Below, in pieces: positions 25,186 through 33,750 of a DNA stretch of 35,207 bases; within the stretch, counting starts at the first letter, position 1, and every line of letters begins with the position of its first letter. Under the pieces are notes generated by a model. The model saw nothing but the letters and a program-made list of their open reading frames with translations, did not search any database and was not told the origin of the DNA. The position numbers were made by a program, and so were the translations under genes. The stretch is taken from NCBI GenBank assembly GCA_900541415.1, contig UQJP01000036.1, positions 1-35,207 on the forward strand. The letters are read 5' to 3'. Source of the stretch: an uncultured Odoribacter sp. Its GTDB lineage: Bacteria > Bacteroidota > Bacteroidia > Bacteroidales > Marinifilaceae.

Positions 25186-25779
25186 CTATTCATTTCCCAA
25201 CTGTTTCTGAACAGCATCCAGCTCCACATTCAATTTCAGCACATTCACCCGGGAAGCCGGGCCGAACATCCCTAAAACCGCCCCCCGGTTCACCCGGTCC
25301 ACCACGGCCTTCACCGTCCCTTCATCCATTCCCCTCGCTTCCGCCACACGTTTCACCTGAACATAAGCCCCGGCCAGGGAAATATCCGGATCCAAACCGC
25401 TGCTGCTCGCCGTCACCATCTCTGCCGGAACATCCTCCCGCTTCAGGTAAGGATGCTTCACCAAAAAACTATCCACACGCACCTTCAACTCCTCTAAATA
25501 TTCGGGATTGGTAGCCCCCTTATTGCTCCCGGCGGAACTGCCCGCATCATAACCGTCGCCGGCATGGGAAGGACGTCCCCAGAAATAAATATCCTTCGTA
25601 AAAAGCTGACCCACATTAGCCGCCCCCACTACCTTCCCGTCCACGGTCACCACATCGGCATTCCCATGATTAGGAGCCGCAACCTGGGCAAAAATCCAGA
25701 GTACAAAAATATAACACACACTGAAAAAAACGCAAAATACAAGCGTGAGTTTCAACGACTTTAATAAATTCGACTTCAT
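25186..25779 (-). CDS. kdpC: Potassium-transporting ATPase subunit C
   Basis: A 197-residue subunit of the KdpFABC K+ pump. One N-terminal membrane helix (about 10-32, LTLVFCVFFSVCYIFVLWIF) anchors a periplasmic domain. The family motifs are visible: YFWGRPSHAGDGYDAGSSAGSNKGATNPEYLEEL (about 71-104), then AEMVTASSSGLDPDISLAGAYVQVKRVAEARG (about 119-150). KdpC stabilises the complex and increases ATP affinity. It starts 12 bp after kdpB ends. Length is normal. Confidence 0.97.
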   Translation of the reverse strand: MKSNLLKSLKLTLVFCVFFSVCYIFVLWIFAQVAAPNHGNADVVTVDGKVVGAANVGQLFTKDIYFWGRPSHAGDGYDAGSSAGSNKGATNPEYLEELKVRVDSFLVKHPYLKREDVPAEMVTASSSGLDPDISLAGAYVQVKRVAEARGMDEGTVKAVVDRVNRGAVLGMFGPASRVNVLKLNVELDAVQKQLGNE

Positions 25780-25791
25780 AACCTTATCTAC

Positions 25792-27831
25792 TTATAAAAA
25801 CAAACCAATAAACAAATCAATCAACTTAATCCCGATAAACGGCACCACCAATCCTCCCACACCATAGATCAGCAAATTACGCCTCAACAAAGCCGACGCG
25901 CCGATCGGTTTATAAGCCACACCCCTCAAAGCCAGCGGAATCAACACCGGGATAATGATCGCATTAAAAATCACCGCCGAAAGAATCGCGCTTTCCGGAC
26001 TATGCAACCCCATAACATTCAGCGCACCGAGTGCCGGAATAGAAGCCATAAACAAAGCCGGAACGATAGCAAAATACTTAGCCACGTCATTGGCAATACT
26101 GAACGTAGTCAGCGTACCCCTCGTCATCAGCAACTGCTTTCCGATCTCCACAATCTCGATCAGCTTCGTCGGGTCATTGTCCAAATCCACCATATTCCCG
26201 GCCTCTTTGGCAGCCTGAGTACCGCTATTCATAGCCACGCCCACATCTGCCTGGGCCAAAGCCGGAGCATCGTTCGTACCGTCGCCCATCATCGCCACCA
26301 GCTTACCGTTCCGCTGTTCTTTACGGATATACTCCATCTTATCCTCCGGTTTCGCCTCGGCAATAAAATCATCCACTCCGGCTTTCTCGGCAATATACCG
26401 GGCGGTGAGGGGATTATCTCCGGTGACCATCACCGTTTTCACCCCCATCTTCCGCAAACGCTCGAAACGTTCCCGGATACCCGGTTTAATCACATCCTGC
26501 AACTCGATCACTCCGGCAACCTCGCCGTCCACAGCCACCACCAACGGAGTACCTCCGTCGCTGGAAATAGCCATAATCACTTTTTCACACACCTGGGGAA
26601 ACACATGCCCGGTTTCCTCGCAAATCCGGCGGATCGCCTCGAAAGCCCCCTTACGGATACGCACCCCATTGGCAAGATCAACCCCGGAACACTTTGTTTC
26701 TGCGGTAAAACGGATCATCCTGGCACCCACAGTATCCAAATCACGAATCCGGCCACCCCGCTCATGTCCCAACTCGATAATAGACTTCCCTTCCGGAGTC
26801 TCGTCGGACAGCGAAGCCAACAGGCAATACTCCACAAACTTCTTCTCCCCGATTCCTTCCATAGGATAAAAATTCGTTGCCTTCCGGTTTCCGATCGTAA
26901 TCGTACCCGTTTTATCCAGCAACAGAGTATCCACATCCCCGGCAGTTTCCACCGCTTTTCCGGACTTTGTAATCACATTCGCCCGCAACGCCCTGTCCAT
27001 CCCGGCAATACCGATAGCCGACAGCAAACCGCCGATCGTCGTCGGAATCAGGCACACGAACAAAGCTACCAAAGCCGCCACCGGGATAACCGTACCGGAA
27101 TAATCGGCAAAAGGCTTCAATGTCACACAAACAATCACAAACACCAGCGTAAAACCGGCCAGCAAAATCGTCAAAGCAATCTCATTCGGGGTTTTCTGCC
27201 GGGAAGCACCCTCCACCAAAGCAATCATCTTATCCAAAAACGATTCACCCCGCTGAGTAGTCACCTTCACCAAAATACGATCCGAAAGCACCTTCGTTCC
27301 CCCGGTCACCGAACTCCTGTCTCCTCCGGCCTCCCGGATCACCGGAGCGCTCTCCCCCGTAATGGCGCTCTCGTCGATAGAAGCCAACCCCTCGACAATC
27401 TCCCCGTCCGAAGGAATCACATCCCCGGCACAACATTCGAACACATCCCCTTTTTTCAGCTCACTGCTGCTCACCGTGCGCACCTTACCGGCCACCACCA
27501 ACTTAGCAGGAGTCTCCTCCCTCGTCTTGCGTAAACTGTCGGCCTGAGCCTTACCCCTCGCCTCAGCGATAGCCTCGGCAAAATTGGCAAACAACAAAGT
27601 GACAAACAAAATAAAGAACACCGCCACATTATACCCCACAGCCCCCTGCGCCTCAGCACCCGACACCGCGATATACACCGTCACCAGCAACATCACCAGC
27701 GTAGCCACCTCCACGGTGAACATCACCGGGTTTCTGAACATCAACCGCGGATTCAGCTTAATAAACGACTGTTTCAGGCTTTCCATAACCAACTCCTTTG
27801 GAAACAAAGAAGCAGACCTATTTGATTTCAT
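25792..27831 (-). CDS. kdpB: Potassium-transporting P-type ATPase subunit B
   Basis: The 679-residue P-type ATPase of KdpFABC. The phosphorylated aspartate is in DKTGT near residue 308; the actuator loop is TGESAPV near 162; the hinge is GDGTNDAPALAQADVGVAM near 515-533. Seven membrane helices are expected. KdpB hydrolyses ATP to drive K+ from the KdpA channel into the cytoplasm. Two starts are possible: the ATG at 27831 (MKSNRSASLFPKE), or an ATG at 27786, which is preceded by an AAAGGAG ribosome-binding site. The longer form is kept because the SASLF segment is typical of Bacteroidetes KdpB. All key residues are present. Confidence 0.97.
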   Translation of the reverse strand: MKSNRSASLFPKELVMESLKQSFIKLNPRLMFRNPVMFTVEVATLVMLLVTVYIAVSGAEAQGAVGYNVAVFFILFVTLLFANFAEAIAEARGKAQADSLRKTREETPAKLVVAGKVRTVSSSELKKGDVFECCAGDVIPSDGEIVEGLASIDESAITGESAPVIREAGGDRSSVTGGTKVLSDRILVKVTTQRGESFLDKMIALVEGASRQKTPNEIALTILLAGFTLVFVIVCVTLKPFADYSGTVIPVAALVALFVCLIPTTIGGLLSAIGIAGMDRALRANVITKSGKAVETAGDVDTLLLDKTGTITIGNRKATNFYPMEGIGEKKFVEYCLLASLSDETPEGKSIIELGHERGGRIRDLDTVGARMIRFTAETKCSGVDLANGVRIRKGAFEAIRRICEETGHVFPQVCEKVIMAISSDGGTPLVVAVDGEVAGVIELQDVIKPGIRERFERLRKMGVKTVMVTGDNPLTARYIAEKAGVDDFIAEAKPEDKMEYIRKEQRNGKLVAMMGDGTNDAPALAQADVGVAMNSGTQAAKEAGNMVDLDNDPTKLIEIVEIGKQLLMTRGTLTTFSIANDVAKYFAIVPALFMASIPALGALNVMGLHSPESAILSAVIFNAIIIPVLIPLALRGVAYKPIGASALLRRNLLIYGVGGLVVPFIGIKLIDLFIGLFL

Positions 27832-27888
27832 CTTTTCTACCTATTAAATTATTCCATAATCAAACATTATATCCCTGCAAATCCCGCA

Positions 27889-29580
27889 TCACAAACTAAA
27901 AAACTCCGCAATCGGCCCCAGCGTCAAAGCCGGGAAGAACGACAAAGCAGCCACAATAAAGATCACTGCAAAAGTCATCATAGCAAAAGTCACCGTATCT
28001 GTTTTCAATGTTCCGGCGCTCTCCGGCACAAACCGTTTCGAAGCCAGCAACCCTGCAATAGCCACCTGTCCCACAATCGGCAAATAACGCCCCAAAATCA
28101 ACACCAGCCCGCAAGTGAAATTCCAGAAATAAGTATTATCACCCAGCCCCTCGAAACCGGAACCGTTATTGGCAGCCGAAGAAGTATATTCATAAAGCAT
28201 CTCGCTAAAACCGTGGAACGACGGATTATTCAGCCAGCCGACTTCCGGATTGTTGACCAATACCCACGAAGCCACCGCCGTACCTACCAAAATGATAAAC
28301 GGATGCAGCAAGGCCACGATCGTCGCAATCTTCATCTCGCGGGCTTCCACCTTCTTTCCCAAAAATTCAGGCGTACGCCCCACCATCAATCCGCTGATAA
28401 ACACGGCGATAATCATAAACGTGTAATAATTCATAAACCCTACGCCCACACCGCCGAACCAGCAATTAATCATCATATTCAACATCGTGAACATCCCCGT
28501 CAATGGCATCACACTATCGTGCATACCGTTCACCGACCCGTTCGAAGTCACCGTAGTGGTCTGGCTCCACAAAGCCGTTCCTGCCGATCCGATACGGATT
28601 TCCTTCCCCTCCATCGCTCCGATATGCTGGGCAACTCCAATCTCGTCGATCCGCGGATTACCACTCATTTCATAATAATGCGCACATCCCACACCCACCA
28701 GATAAGCCACCAGCATCACACCGAAAATCGTGAAAGCCAGCTTCTTCCGCCGGACATAAAAACCAAACGCAAACACCATAGCCATCGGGAGAATCAAAAT
28801 CGACCAACACTCCACCATATTCGTCAGGAAAGTGGGATTTTCCAGCGGGTGAGAAGAATTTACCCCGAAATAACCACCACCATTCGTTCCCAGCTGCTTA
28901 ATCGGAACAATAGCCGCCGTAGGTCCCTGCGACACAGACTGCTGCACGCCCTCCAGCGTAGTCACCTCCATCTTCCCGTCAAATCCCATAGGCACCCCTT
29001 CGAGGATCAGCACAAAACCGACCACCAACGAAAGAGGTAACAAAATACGGGTACAACTCTTAATCAGTAAAACCCAGAAATTACCGATCGTCTTCGTCGT
29101 TTTCTCCGACATCGCCTTAAACAGGGCGGCCAAAGCAGCCATACCCGTGGCAGCCGTAATAAACTGAAACAGCATAATGACAAACAGCTGCGTGAAATAA
29201 GTCAAACCGCTCTCCCCGCTATAATGCTGCAAATTACAGTTCACCATAAAACTGATACAAGTATTAAAAGCCAAATCGGGCGACTGTCCCGGATTCCCGT
29301 CGGGATTCAGCGGCAACCAGCCCTGGCACACCAAAAGAATCATTCCCCAGAAAAACCAAAACACATTGATAGTCAACAAAGCCACCAAAAACTTCTTCCA
29401 GTTCATTTCCTCTGTCGGGTCGATACGGCACAACTTATACATCCATTTTTCGACGGGAGCCATAAAATCCGACCAGGTACGCTCGCCCTTATAAACCTTC
29501 GCAATATAGCGTCCCAGCGGATAAGCCAGCACCACCATAGCCACTACCTGCAAAACACTTCCTAAAATCTCTGTATTCAT
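27889..29580 (-). CDS. kdpA: Potassium-transporting ATPase subunit A
   Basis: The 563-residue channel-like subunit of KdpFABC, with ten membrane helices. The four selectivity-filter loops are visible: SFMVNCNLQHYSGE (about 112-125), LGTNGGGYFGVNSSHPLENPT (about 236-256), NCWFGGVGVGFMNYY (about 374-388) and SSAANNGSGFEGL (about 480-492). The first loop reads NCNLQHYSGE where E. coli has NTNWQSYSGE; the key Gly/Asn positions are retained. kdpF lies 65 bp upstream and kdpB 57 bp downstream. The family assignment is certain. Confidence 0.98.
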   Translation of the reverse strand: MNTEILGSVLQVVAMVVLAYPLGRYIAKVYKGERTWSDFMAPVEKWMYKLCRIDPTEEMNWKKFLVALLTINVFWFFWGMILLVCQGWLPLNPDGNPGQSPDLAFNTCISFMVNCNLQHYSGESGLTYFTQLFVIMLFQFITAATGMAALAALFKAMSEKTTKTIGNFWVLLIKSCTRILLPLSLVVGFVLILEGVPMGFDGKMEVTTLEGVQQSVSQGPTAAIVPIKQLGTNGGGYFGVNSSHPLENPTFLTNMVECWSILILPMAMVFAFGFYVRRKKLAFTIFGVMLVAYLVGVGCAHYYEMSGNPRIDEIGVAQHIGAMEGKEIRIGSAGTALWSQTTTVTSNGSVNGMHDSVMPLTGMFTMLNMMINCWFGGVGVGFMNYYTFMIIAVFISGLMVGRTPEFLGKKVEAREMKIATIVALLHPFIILVGTAVASWVLVNNPEVGWLNNPSFHGFSEMLYEYTSSAANNGSGFEGLGDNTYFWNFTCGLVLILGRYLPIVGQVAIAGLLASKRFVPESAGTLKTDTVTFAMMTFAVIFIVAALSFFPALTLGPIAEFFSL

Positions 29581-29645
29581 CTTATCTATTTTTTTTTAAA
29601 CCTGCCTGCATCCCACAGGCACACATCATCCGAAACACGAATAAT

Positions 29646-29726
29646 TTAAAATTCCTCCGGCTTAATCAGCACATACATCAGATAGCCGAACATCACCACA
29701 CTCAATACAAATAAAACCGTAAACAT
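29646..29726 (-). CDS. kdpF: Potassium-transporting ATPase subunit F
   Basis: A 26-residue membrane peptide reading MFTVLFVLSVVMFGYLMYVL plus a short polar tail IKPEEF. This is the size and composition of KdpF, a lipid-like stabiliser of the KdpFABC complex, whose tails usually end '..L.KPE.F'. A Shine-Dalgarno-like GGGAGG stands 8 bases before the ATG, uncommon in this phylum. It lies directly before kdpA. The gene is too short for most automatic gene finders. Confidence 0.92.
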   Translation of the reverse strand: MFTVLFVLSVVMFGYLMYVLIKPEEF

Positions 29727-29740
29727 AACAGACCTCCCTC

Positions 29741-29842
29741 TTAAATGCGTTCAAACCAATCGATACACTTAAAAAAGAACCAATACACCAGCACGCCTAC
29801 CGCGCACAAAAACAAAAAAGATAAAACTTCCATAACCTTCAT
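29741..29842 (-). CDS. 33-residue membrane peptide, first gene of the kdp operon
   Basis: A small open frame of 34 codons, ATG at 29842, TAA at 29741-29743, ending 14 bases before kdpF. The product begins MKVMEVLSFLFLCAVGVLVY and continues WFFFKCIDWFERI: one membrane helix with a short amphipathic, aromatic C-terminus. The start lies about 20 nt after the predicted sigma-54 transcription start, where a first gene is expected. A second in-frame ATG (codon 4) is possible. It resembles no named family known to me; it could be an additional KdpF-like stabiliser or a leader peptide. Support comes from position and hydrophobic pattern, not homology. Confidence 0.6.
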   Translation of the reverse strand: MKVMEVLSFLFLCAVGVLVYWFFFKCIDWFERI

Positions 29843-29872
29843 TTTTTTACGTTAAAATTTCATGTTCCCCTA

Positions 29873-29888
29873 TGCCAAACCTATGCCA
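29873..29888 (-). promoter_or_regulatory. Sigma-54 (-24/-12) promoter of the kdp operon
   Basis: On the minus strand the sequence is TGGCATAGGTTTGGCA. Against the sigma-54 consensus TGGCACG-N4-TTGCA it has the invariant GG at -24 and GC at -12, correctly spaced, with TGGCA and T-GCA matching. The transcription start would be near 29862, 20 nt before the first small gene. The NtrC-type activator next door makes a sigma-54 promoter the expected arrangement. Confidence 0.82.
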
Positions 29889-29963
29889 TGCCAACGAGCC
29901 AGCAACACACATCACTATGAATCAACACATTAAACAACAACAGCAAAAATCAACGCAAAAAAA

Positions 29964-29986
29964 TACCCTACCAAAATGGTAGGGTA
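29964..29986. promoter_or_regulatory. Palindrome, probable enhancer site of the NtrC-type Kdp regulator
   Basis: Arms TACCCTACCA (29964-29973) and TGGTAGGGTA (29977-29986) are a perfect 10-bp inverted repeat with a 3-base spacer. Its centre lies about 113 bases upstream of the predicted sigma-54 start, where enhancer sites for NtrC-type activators normally lie. A T-run does not follow it in either direction, so it is unlikely to be a terminator. Confidence 0.72.
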
Positions 29987-30196
29987 CACTATTAAAATGA
30001 AAATAACATTCCGGGTAAAACCACATCGGCACGACTCATTTCCAGAGGGCCGAAACAAAAAATCTGAAATTTTATATCATATTTAAACGAATGAATCGGT
30101 CAATAAAAGAAAAACGCCGGAAAAACGGTATCCCCCCGATTCAGGGATTCATACCCATAACGGCATAAACCTTCGCATGGAATAACAAACCTCAAA

Positions 30197-31540
30197 TCAC
30201 AACCGATACTCCTCGATTTTCCGGTAAAGCGTAGTGAGCCCGATATGTAACAAACGGGCGGCCTCCGTCTTATTCCCCTTCGTATACTGCAACACCTTCT
30301 GAATATGCAAACGCTCCACATGATCCAAATCGAAATCCGAACAACCGCCAGCGTTCACCTCCGTTCCGGCAGCCTGCTGCATATCGAAAGGCAAATCCGC
30401 CACCGTCAGACGGCCTCCCTCTGAAATAATCATGCTCCGTTCCACCACATTCCGCAACTCCCGCACATTTCCTTTCCACACATGCCGCTTCAACGCCTCG
30501 ACATATCCCGGCTCCAATTCCGCAATACTCTTCCCCACCACAGGCTCGAACTGCCTGACAAACGAACGGGCATACAACTCGACATCCCCCGTACGTTCCC
30601 GCAAAGGCGGCAAATGAATTTGAAACACCGACAACCGATAAAACAAATCCTCCCGGAAACGCCCCTCCGCAATCTCCTTCTGCAAATCGCGGTTCGTCGC
30701 GGCAATCACCCGCACATTCACTTTCGTAGGCTTGGTATCCCCGATCTTAATAAACTCGCCCGTTTCCAAAATACGCAACAGCTTCGCCTGCAAATCGAAA
30801 GCCATTTCCCCGATCTCGTCCAGAAAAATCGTCCCCTTATCCGCCTCCTCGAACAACCCTTTCTTCTCCTTGACAGCCCCGGTAAAAGCTCCCGCCCGGT
30901 GTCCGAACATCTCACTCTCCAGCAATTCCTTACTGAAAGCCGAACAATTCACCGCCACAAAAGCCCGTTGCCCGCGTACCCCGTTCTGATGAATTGCCTG
31001 TGCAAAAACCTCCTTTCCCGTCCCGGTCTCCCCGGTCAGCAACACCGGAACCTCCGTCCCCGCCACCTTACGTGCCAATTCCACCGCTTCCCGGATGGGG
31101 CGCGACTTCCCCCAAATCGAATCGAACGAATATTTTCGCTCCACCTGTTCCTCCAGACGCACCAAGCGCCTTGCCAGCTCCACCTTCTCCACCGCACGGC
31201 TCAACAAAGGAATGATCTTATTATTATCGTCCCCCTTCGTAATATAATCGAACGCGCCATTCTTAATCGCCTGCACCCCGTCGGGAATATTCCCGTAAGC
31301 CGTCAGCAAAATCACCTCCGTCAAAGGTTTCAGCCGCTTCACCTCCTTCACCAGCTCCACTCCGCTCCCGTCCGGCAAACGCACATCACACAACACCACA
31401 TCGGGATTCACCTGATCCAGCAACTTTAAACCCGCCTTACAGCAATCTGCCTGAAACACTTCATACCCTTCCAGCCCGATAATCCGGGACAACAACCCCC
31501 GCAATTGTTTCTCGTCATCTATAATCAGAATCTTACTCAT
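30197..31540 (-). CDS. Sigma-54-dependent NtrC-family response regulator of the Kdp system
   Basis: A 447-residue bacterial enhancer-binding protein. The receiver domain (1-120) has Asp8-Asp9 and phospho-acceptor Asp52 in CDVRLPDGSG. The AAA+ domain (about 142-370) has Walker A GETGTGKE (170-177), the GAFTGA loop that touches sigma-54 (217-222) and Walker B GTIFLDEIGE (236-245). A Fis-type HTH (about 410-447) reads GNKTEAARLLHIGLTTLYRKI. Start at 31540 (MSKILIIDDE) is chosen because the -7 element lies at 31561-31568. It stands just upstream of, and on the same strand as, the kdp operon and takes the place of the OmpR-type KdpE. It should be phosphorylated by the histidine kinase at 20382-22100. 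Confidence 0.93.
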   Translation of the reverse strand: MSKILIIDDEKQLRGLLSRIIGLEGYEVFQADCCKAGLKLLDQVNPDVVLCDVRLPDGSGVELVKEVKRLKPLTEVILLTAYGNIPDGVQAIKNGAFDYITKGDDNNKIIPLLSRAVEKVELARRLVRLEEQVERKYSFDSIWGKSRPIREAVELARKVAGTEVPVLLTGETGTGKEVFAQAIHQNGVRGQRAFVAVNCSAFSKELLESEMFGHRAGAFTGAVKEKKGLFEEADKGTIFLDEIGEMAFDLQAKLLRILETGEFIKIGDTKPTKVNVRVIAATNRDLQKEIAEGRFREDLFYRLSVFQIHLPPLRERTGDVELYARSFVRQFEPVVGKSIAELEPGYVEALKRHVWKGNVRELRNVVERSMIISEGGRLTVADLPFDMQQAAGTEVNAGGCSDFDLDHVERLHIQKVLQYTKGNKTEAARLLHIGLTTLYRKIEEYRL

Positions 31541-31560
31541 CGGTATACATTTAACACGCA

Positions 31561-31568
31561 CAAAATTA
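31561..31568 (-). promoter_or_regulatory. -7 element of the NtrC-family regulator gene
   Basis: TAATTTTG on the minus strand matches TAnnTTTG perfectly; TTTG motifs stand 17 and 22 bases upstream, neither at the ideal spacing. The start would be near 31554, 14 nt before the ATG. Confidence 0.5.
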
Positions 31569-31606
31569 TACAAATCCGTCAAAATCAAATCAAATTCCGG
31601 GCACAA

Positions 31607-31640
31607 ACAAAACAGGCTCCCCCAAAAAAGAGAAAGCCTG
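31607..31640 (-). terminator. Intrinsic terminator after the msr gene
   Basis: On the minus strand CAGGCT pairs with AGCCTG (31613-31640), the stem extended by G-U and G-C pairs, followed by TTTTGTTTG. It lies 57 bp after the methionine sulfoxide reductase stop and just before the regulator promoter. Confidence 0.7.
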
Positions 31641-31696
31641 CCACTTTAAATATTCCATAAAAATAACAATCTACACAAAAAACCTTCCCCTCCTCC

Positions 31697-32641
31697 TTAA
31701 AAACGTTTCGTATAACTATGGCAATAAGGAGTCGTCCCTTTCCGGCCATAATAATTCTGATGATAAGTCTCCGCAGGCCAAAAAGTAGTGGCGGGAGTAA
31801 CTTTAGTTACCACATCATATCCCTTAGCTTTCAACTGCCCGATCAACTTCTCTGCCACCACCTTCTGCGCCGGTGTCGTATAAAATACCTCCGAACGATA
31901 TTGATTCCCGACATCCGGCCCCTGTCGGTTCAACTGCGTTGGATCGTGAATCTCAAAAAACAACTTCGCCAGCGTCTCATAACTCACCTTCGACGGATCG
32001 AACTCAATCCGTACCGCCTCTGCATGTCCGGTCGTCTTATTGCAAACCTGCTCATAAGTGGGATGAGGCACCGTTCCCCCGATATAACCCGAAACCACCG
32101 ACAAAACACCCGGCTGCTTCTCCATCAGATACTCTACGCCCCAAAAACATCCCCCGGCAAAAATAGCCGTCTCCGTCTTCACCTCTTTTTCCGCTGTTGT
32201 CGCCTGACTCTTTTCCGTCCGGTCAGGAATAAAATCCATCGAAATCGAATTCACACAATGGCGGGTATTCTTTGCCGTCAGCCCCTCACCCACAAACACA
32301 TGCCCTAAATGTCCGCCACAATTCGCACAAACGATCTCCGTCCTCCTGCCATCCGCATCCGGCAAACGCTTCACCGCCTTCGGAATCTCTTCATCGAAAC
32401 TCGGCCAGCCGCAACCCGAATCGAACTTATTTTCCGACCGGAAAAGCGATGCTCCGCACTGCTTACATACGTAAGTCCCCTTACCTTTGAAATTATAATA
32501 CTTCCCGGTAAATGGCGTTTCCGTTCCCTTATTCAGGATCACTCGTTTCTCCTCCTCGGTCAAATTCTTCTTCATCGTCTGTCCCATTAATAATTCTACG
32601 ATCAGGACTAATCCCAGCGCAAAACGTAACCTCTTCATCAT
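31697..32641 (-). CDS. msrBA: Bifunctional peptide-methionine sulfoxide reductase MsrB-MsrA, exported
   Basis: A 314-residue repair enzyme that reduces both diastereomers of methionine sulfoxide. Residues 1-22 are a signal peptide, so the protein works in the periplasm. MsrB (about 27-140) has zinc ligands Cys59, Cys62, Cys105, Cys108 and catalytic Cys129 in NTRHCVNS. MsrA (about 157-314) has catalytic Cys165 in GGCFWGVE, and a resolving Cys near the C-terminus in PYCHSYTKRF. The domain order is B-A, the reverse of many fusions such as PilB of Neisseria. All catalytic residues are present. The protein must be reduced by a periplasmic thioredoxin-like partner, not visible here. The gene stands alone, with a terminator downstream. 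Confidence 0.95.
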   Translation of the reverse strand: MMKRLRFALGLVLIVELLMGQTMKKNLTEEEKRVILNKGTETPFTGKYYNFKGKGTYVCKQCGASLFRSENKFDSGCGWPSFDEEIPKAVKRLPDADGRRTEIVCANCGGHLGHVFVGEGLTAKNTRHCVNSISMDFIPDRTEKSQATTAEKEVKTETAIFAGGCFWGVEYLMEKQPGVLSVVSGYIGGTVPHPTYEQVCNKTTGHAEAVRIEFDPSKVSYETLAKLFFEIHDPTQLNRQGPDVGNQYRSEVFYTTPAQKVVAEKLIGQLKAKGYDVVTKVTPATTFWPAETYHQNYYGRKGTTPYCHSYTKRF

Positions 32642-33285
32642 GTCCTTTTATTTTCCATTCTAACGTTCAAACCCATTTCACTGTTACATATATTTCCCAC
32701 ATTCTCTCCTGCTCACCTTCTTTCCTATCTATTTTCCCGTAATGATCGAAAATACAACCAACACAGCGAGCGCCAAAAATAATAAATAAACGAATACTCG
32801 AAACGAAAACACTCTCTTCGCCTGTAAATAACATTCAGACATAAAAAAAACAAGAACCAAACCCCATTAACTAACTATATCAGAACATGATAAACAACCA
32901 CCATTTAAAATCCATCCCTAAATTATAAATATTTTTCATCCCATAAACATCAAATTTTCCACGTTTCATTTATCATAAGCATAAATAACACCTGCTTCCC
33001 ACCCTCATAAACATCCTAACCAACCCGCTTTACGAAAAATTTTGTGACACTCCGGTGCAAATAGCAACACAAACAAGATGATCCCTCTCCAACTTTTCTT
33101 AGTCCCGATCTTCTCCTATTTCTTACATCCCACTCCTCTGTTGGCTATCTGAAAATACATCGTTTTCCCGGTGCCCTCTTTCCCCTCTATTCCACAATTG
33201 CTTCATCACCGACGATAAATCTATCTGCAAATTTTGTTCCTACGCCGAACATACCTACTTTTACACAACTAACGAACAAACACAC
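32642..33285. other. Gene-free AT-rich interval of 644 bases
   Basis: No gene of credible composition is seen on either strand; short open frames lack codon bias and start signals. The segment is more AT-rich than its surroundings and contains the promoter of the following gene at its right end. An untranslated RNA cannot be excluded. Confidence 0.5.
33233..33263 (+). promoter_or_regulatory. Bacteroidetes-type promoter of the YqaA-like gene
   Basis: TTTG (33233-33236), a 19-base spacer and TACTTTTA (33256-33263), which departs from TAnnTTTG in the last base only. The start near 33270 leaves about 16 nt before the ATG at 33286. Confidence 0.6.
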
Positions 33286-33750
33286 ATGGAATCACTGATC
33301 GATTTAGGGTATTGGGGACTTTTCATCGGCTCTTTCCTGGCCTCCACCGTCATACCGATGAGTGCCGATATTCTGCTTATCGGGATACTCGCCTTAGGCG
33401 GCAACATCTGGTGGTGTCTGACCATTGCAACCATCGGCAACTGGCTGGGAGGACTCACTTCCTACTGGATCGGCTGGCTCGGTAAATGGGAATGGCTTGA
33501 ACGATGGTTCAAAGTCAAAGAAGAACAACTCGTCCATCAGAAATCGAAAATCGACCGCTACGGCACGCTATTGGCCTTATTCACCTGGTTGCCTCTCGTC
33601 GGCGACATTTTCGCCATTGCCCTGGGTTTCTACAAAATCTCCCCGAAACTTTCCGCCCTCTACATGCTTATCGGACGCTTCCTTCGCTTCCTTGTCTGGA
33701 CTCTGCTCTATATCCAATACGCCGACAAATTCACAGCCCTGTTTTCCTGA
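33286..33750 (+). CDS. YqaA family (VTT/DedA-like) membrane protein
   Basis: A 154-residue inner-membrane protein with the VTT (SNARE-associated/DedA) fold. Four hydrophobic stretches lie at about 7-35, 40-66, 95-118 and 125-146. Signature segments are GYWGLFIGSFLASTVIPMSADILLIG at the N-terminus, the GNWLGGLTSYWIG turn near 53-65 and the amphipathic re-entrant LFTWLPLVGDIFAIALGFYKI near 98-118. DedA-like proteins act as lipid scramblases or affect membrane potential; the YqaA branch is not functionally characterised. It is monocistronic. Confidence 0.85.
   Translation: MESLIDLGYWGLFIGSFLASTVIPMSADILLIGILALGGNIWWCLTIATIGNWLGGLTSYWIGWLGKWEWLERWFKVKEEQLVHQKSKIDRYGTLLALFTWLPLVGDIFAIALGFYKISPKLSALYMLIGRFLRFLVWTLLYIQYADKFTALFS

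Larger units (their letters stand above)
29843..30196. other. Regulatory interval before the kdp operon
   Basis: No gene is seen in these 354 bases. They hold the sigma-54 promoter and the palindrome listed separately. The part beyond 29990 contains a short GGGTAAAACCA (30014-30024), which could be a half-site related to the palindrome. Confidence 0.6.

Noticed and set aside
26002..27534. A 510-residue open frame on the + strand opposite kdpB.
   Set aside because: It is the antisense shadow of kdpB: rich in His, Arg, Gln and Pro, with no domain, while kdpB has every expected motif.
29917..29985. A short + strand frame beginning ATG at 29917 across the palindrome.
   Set aside because: About 21 codons, Gln/Lys-rich, no start signal, and it lies in the kdp regulatory region.
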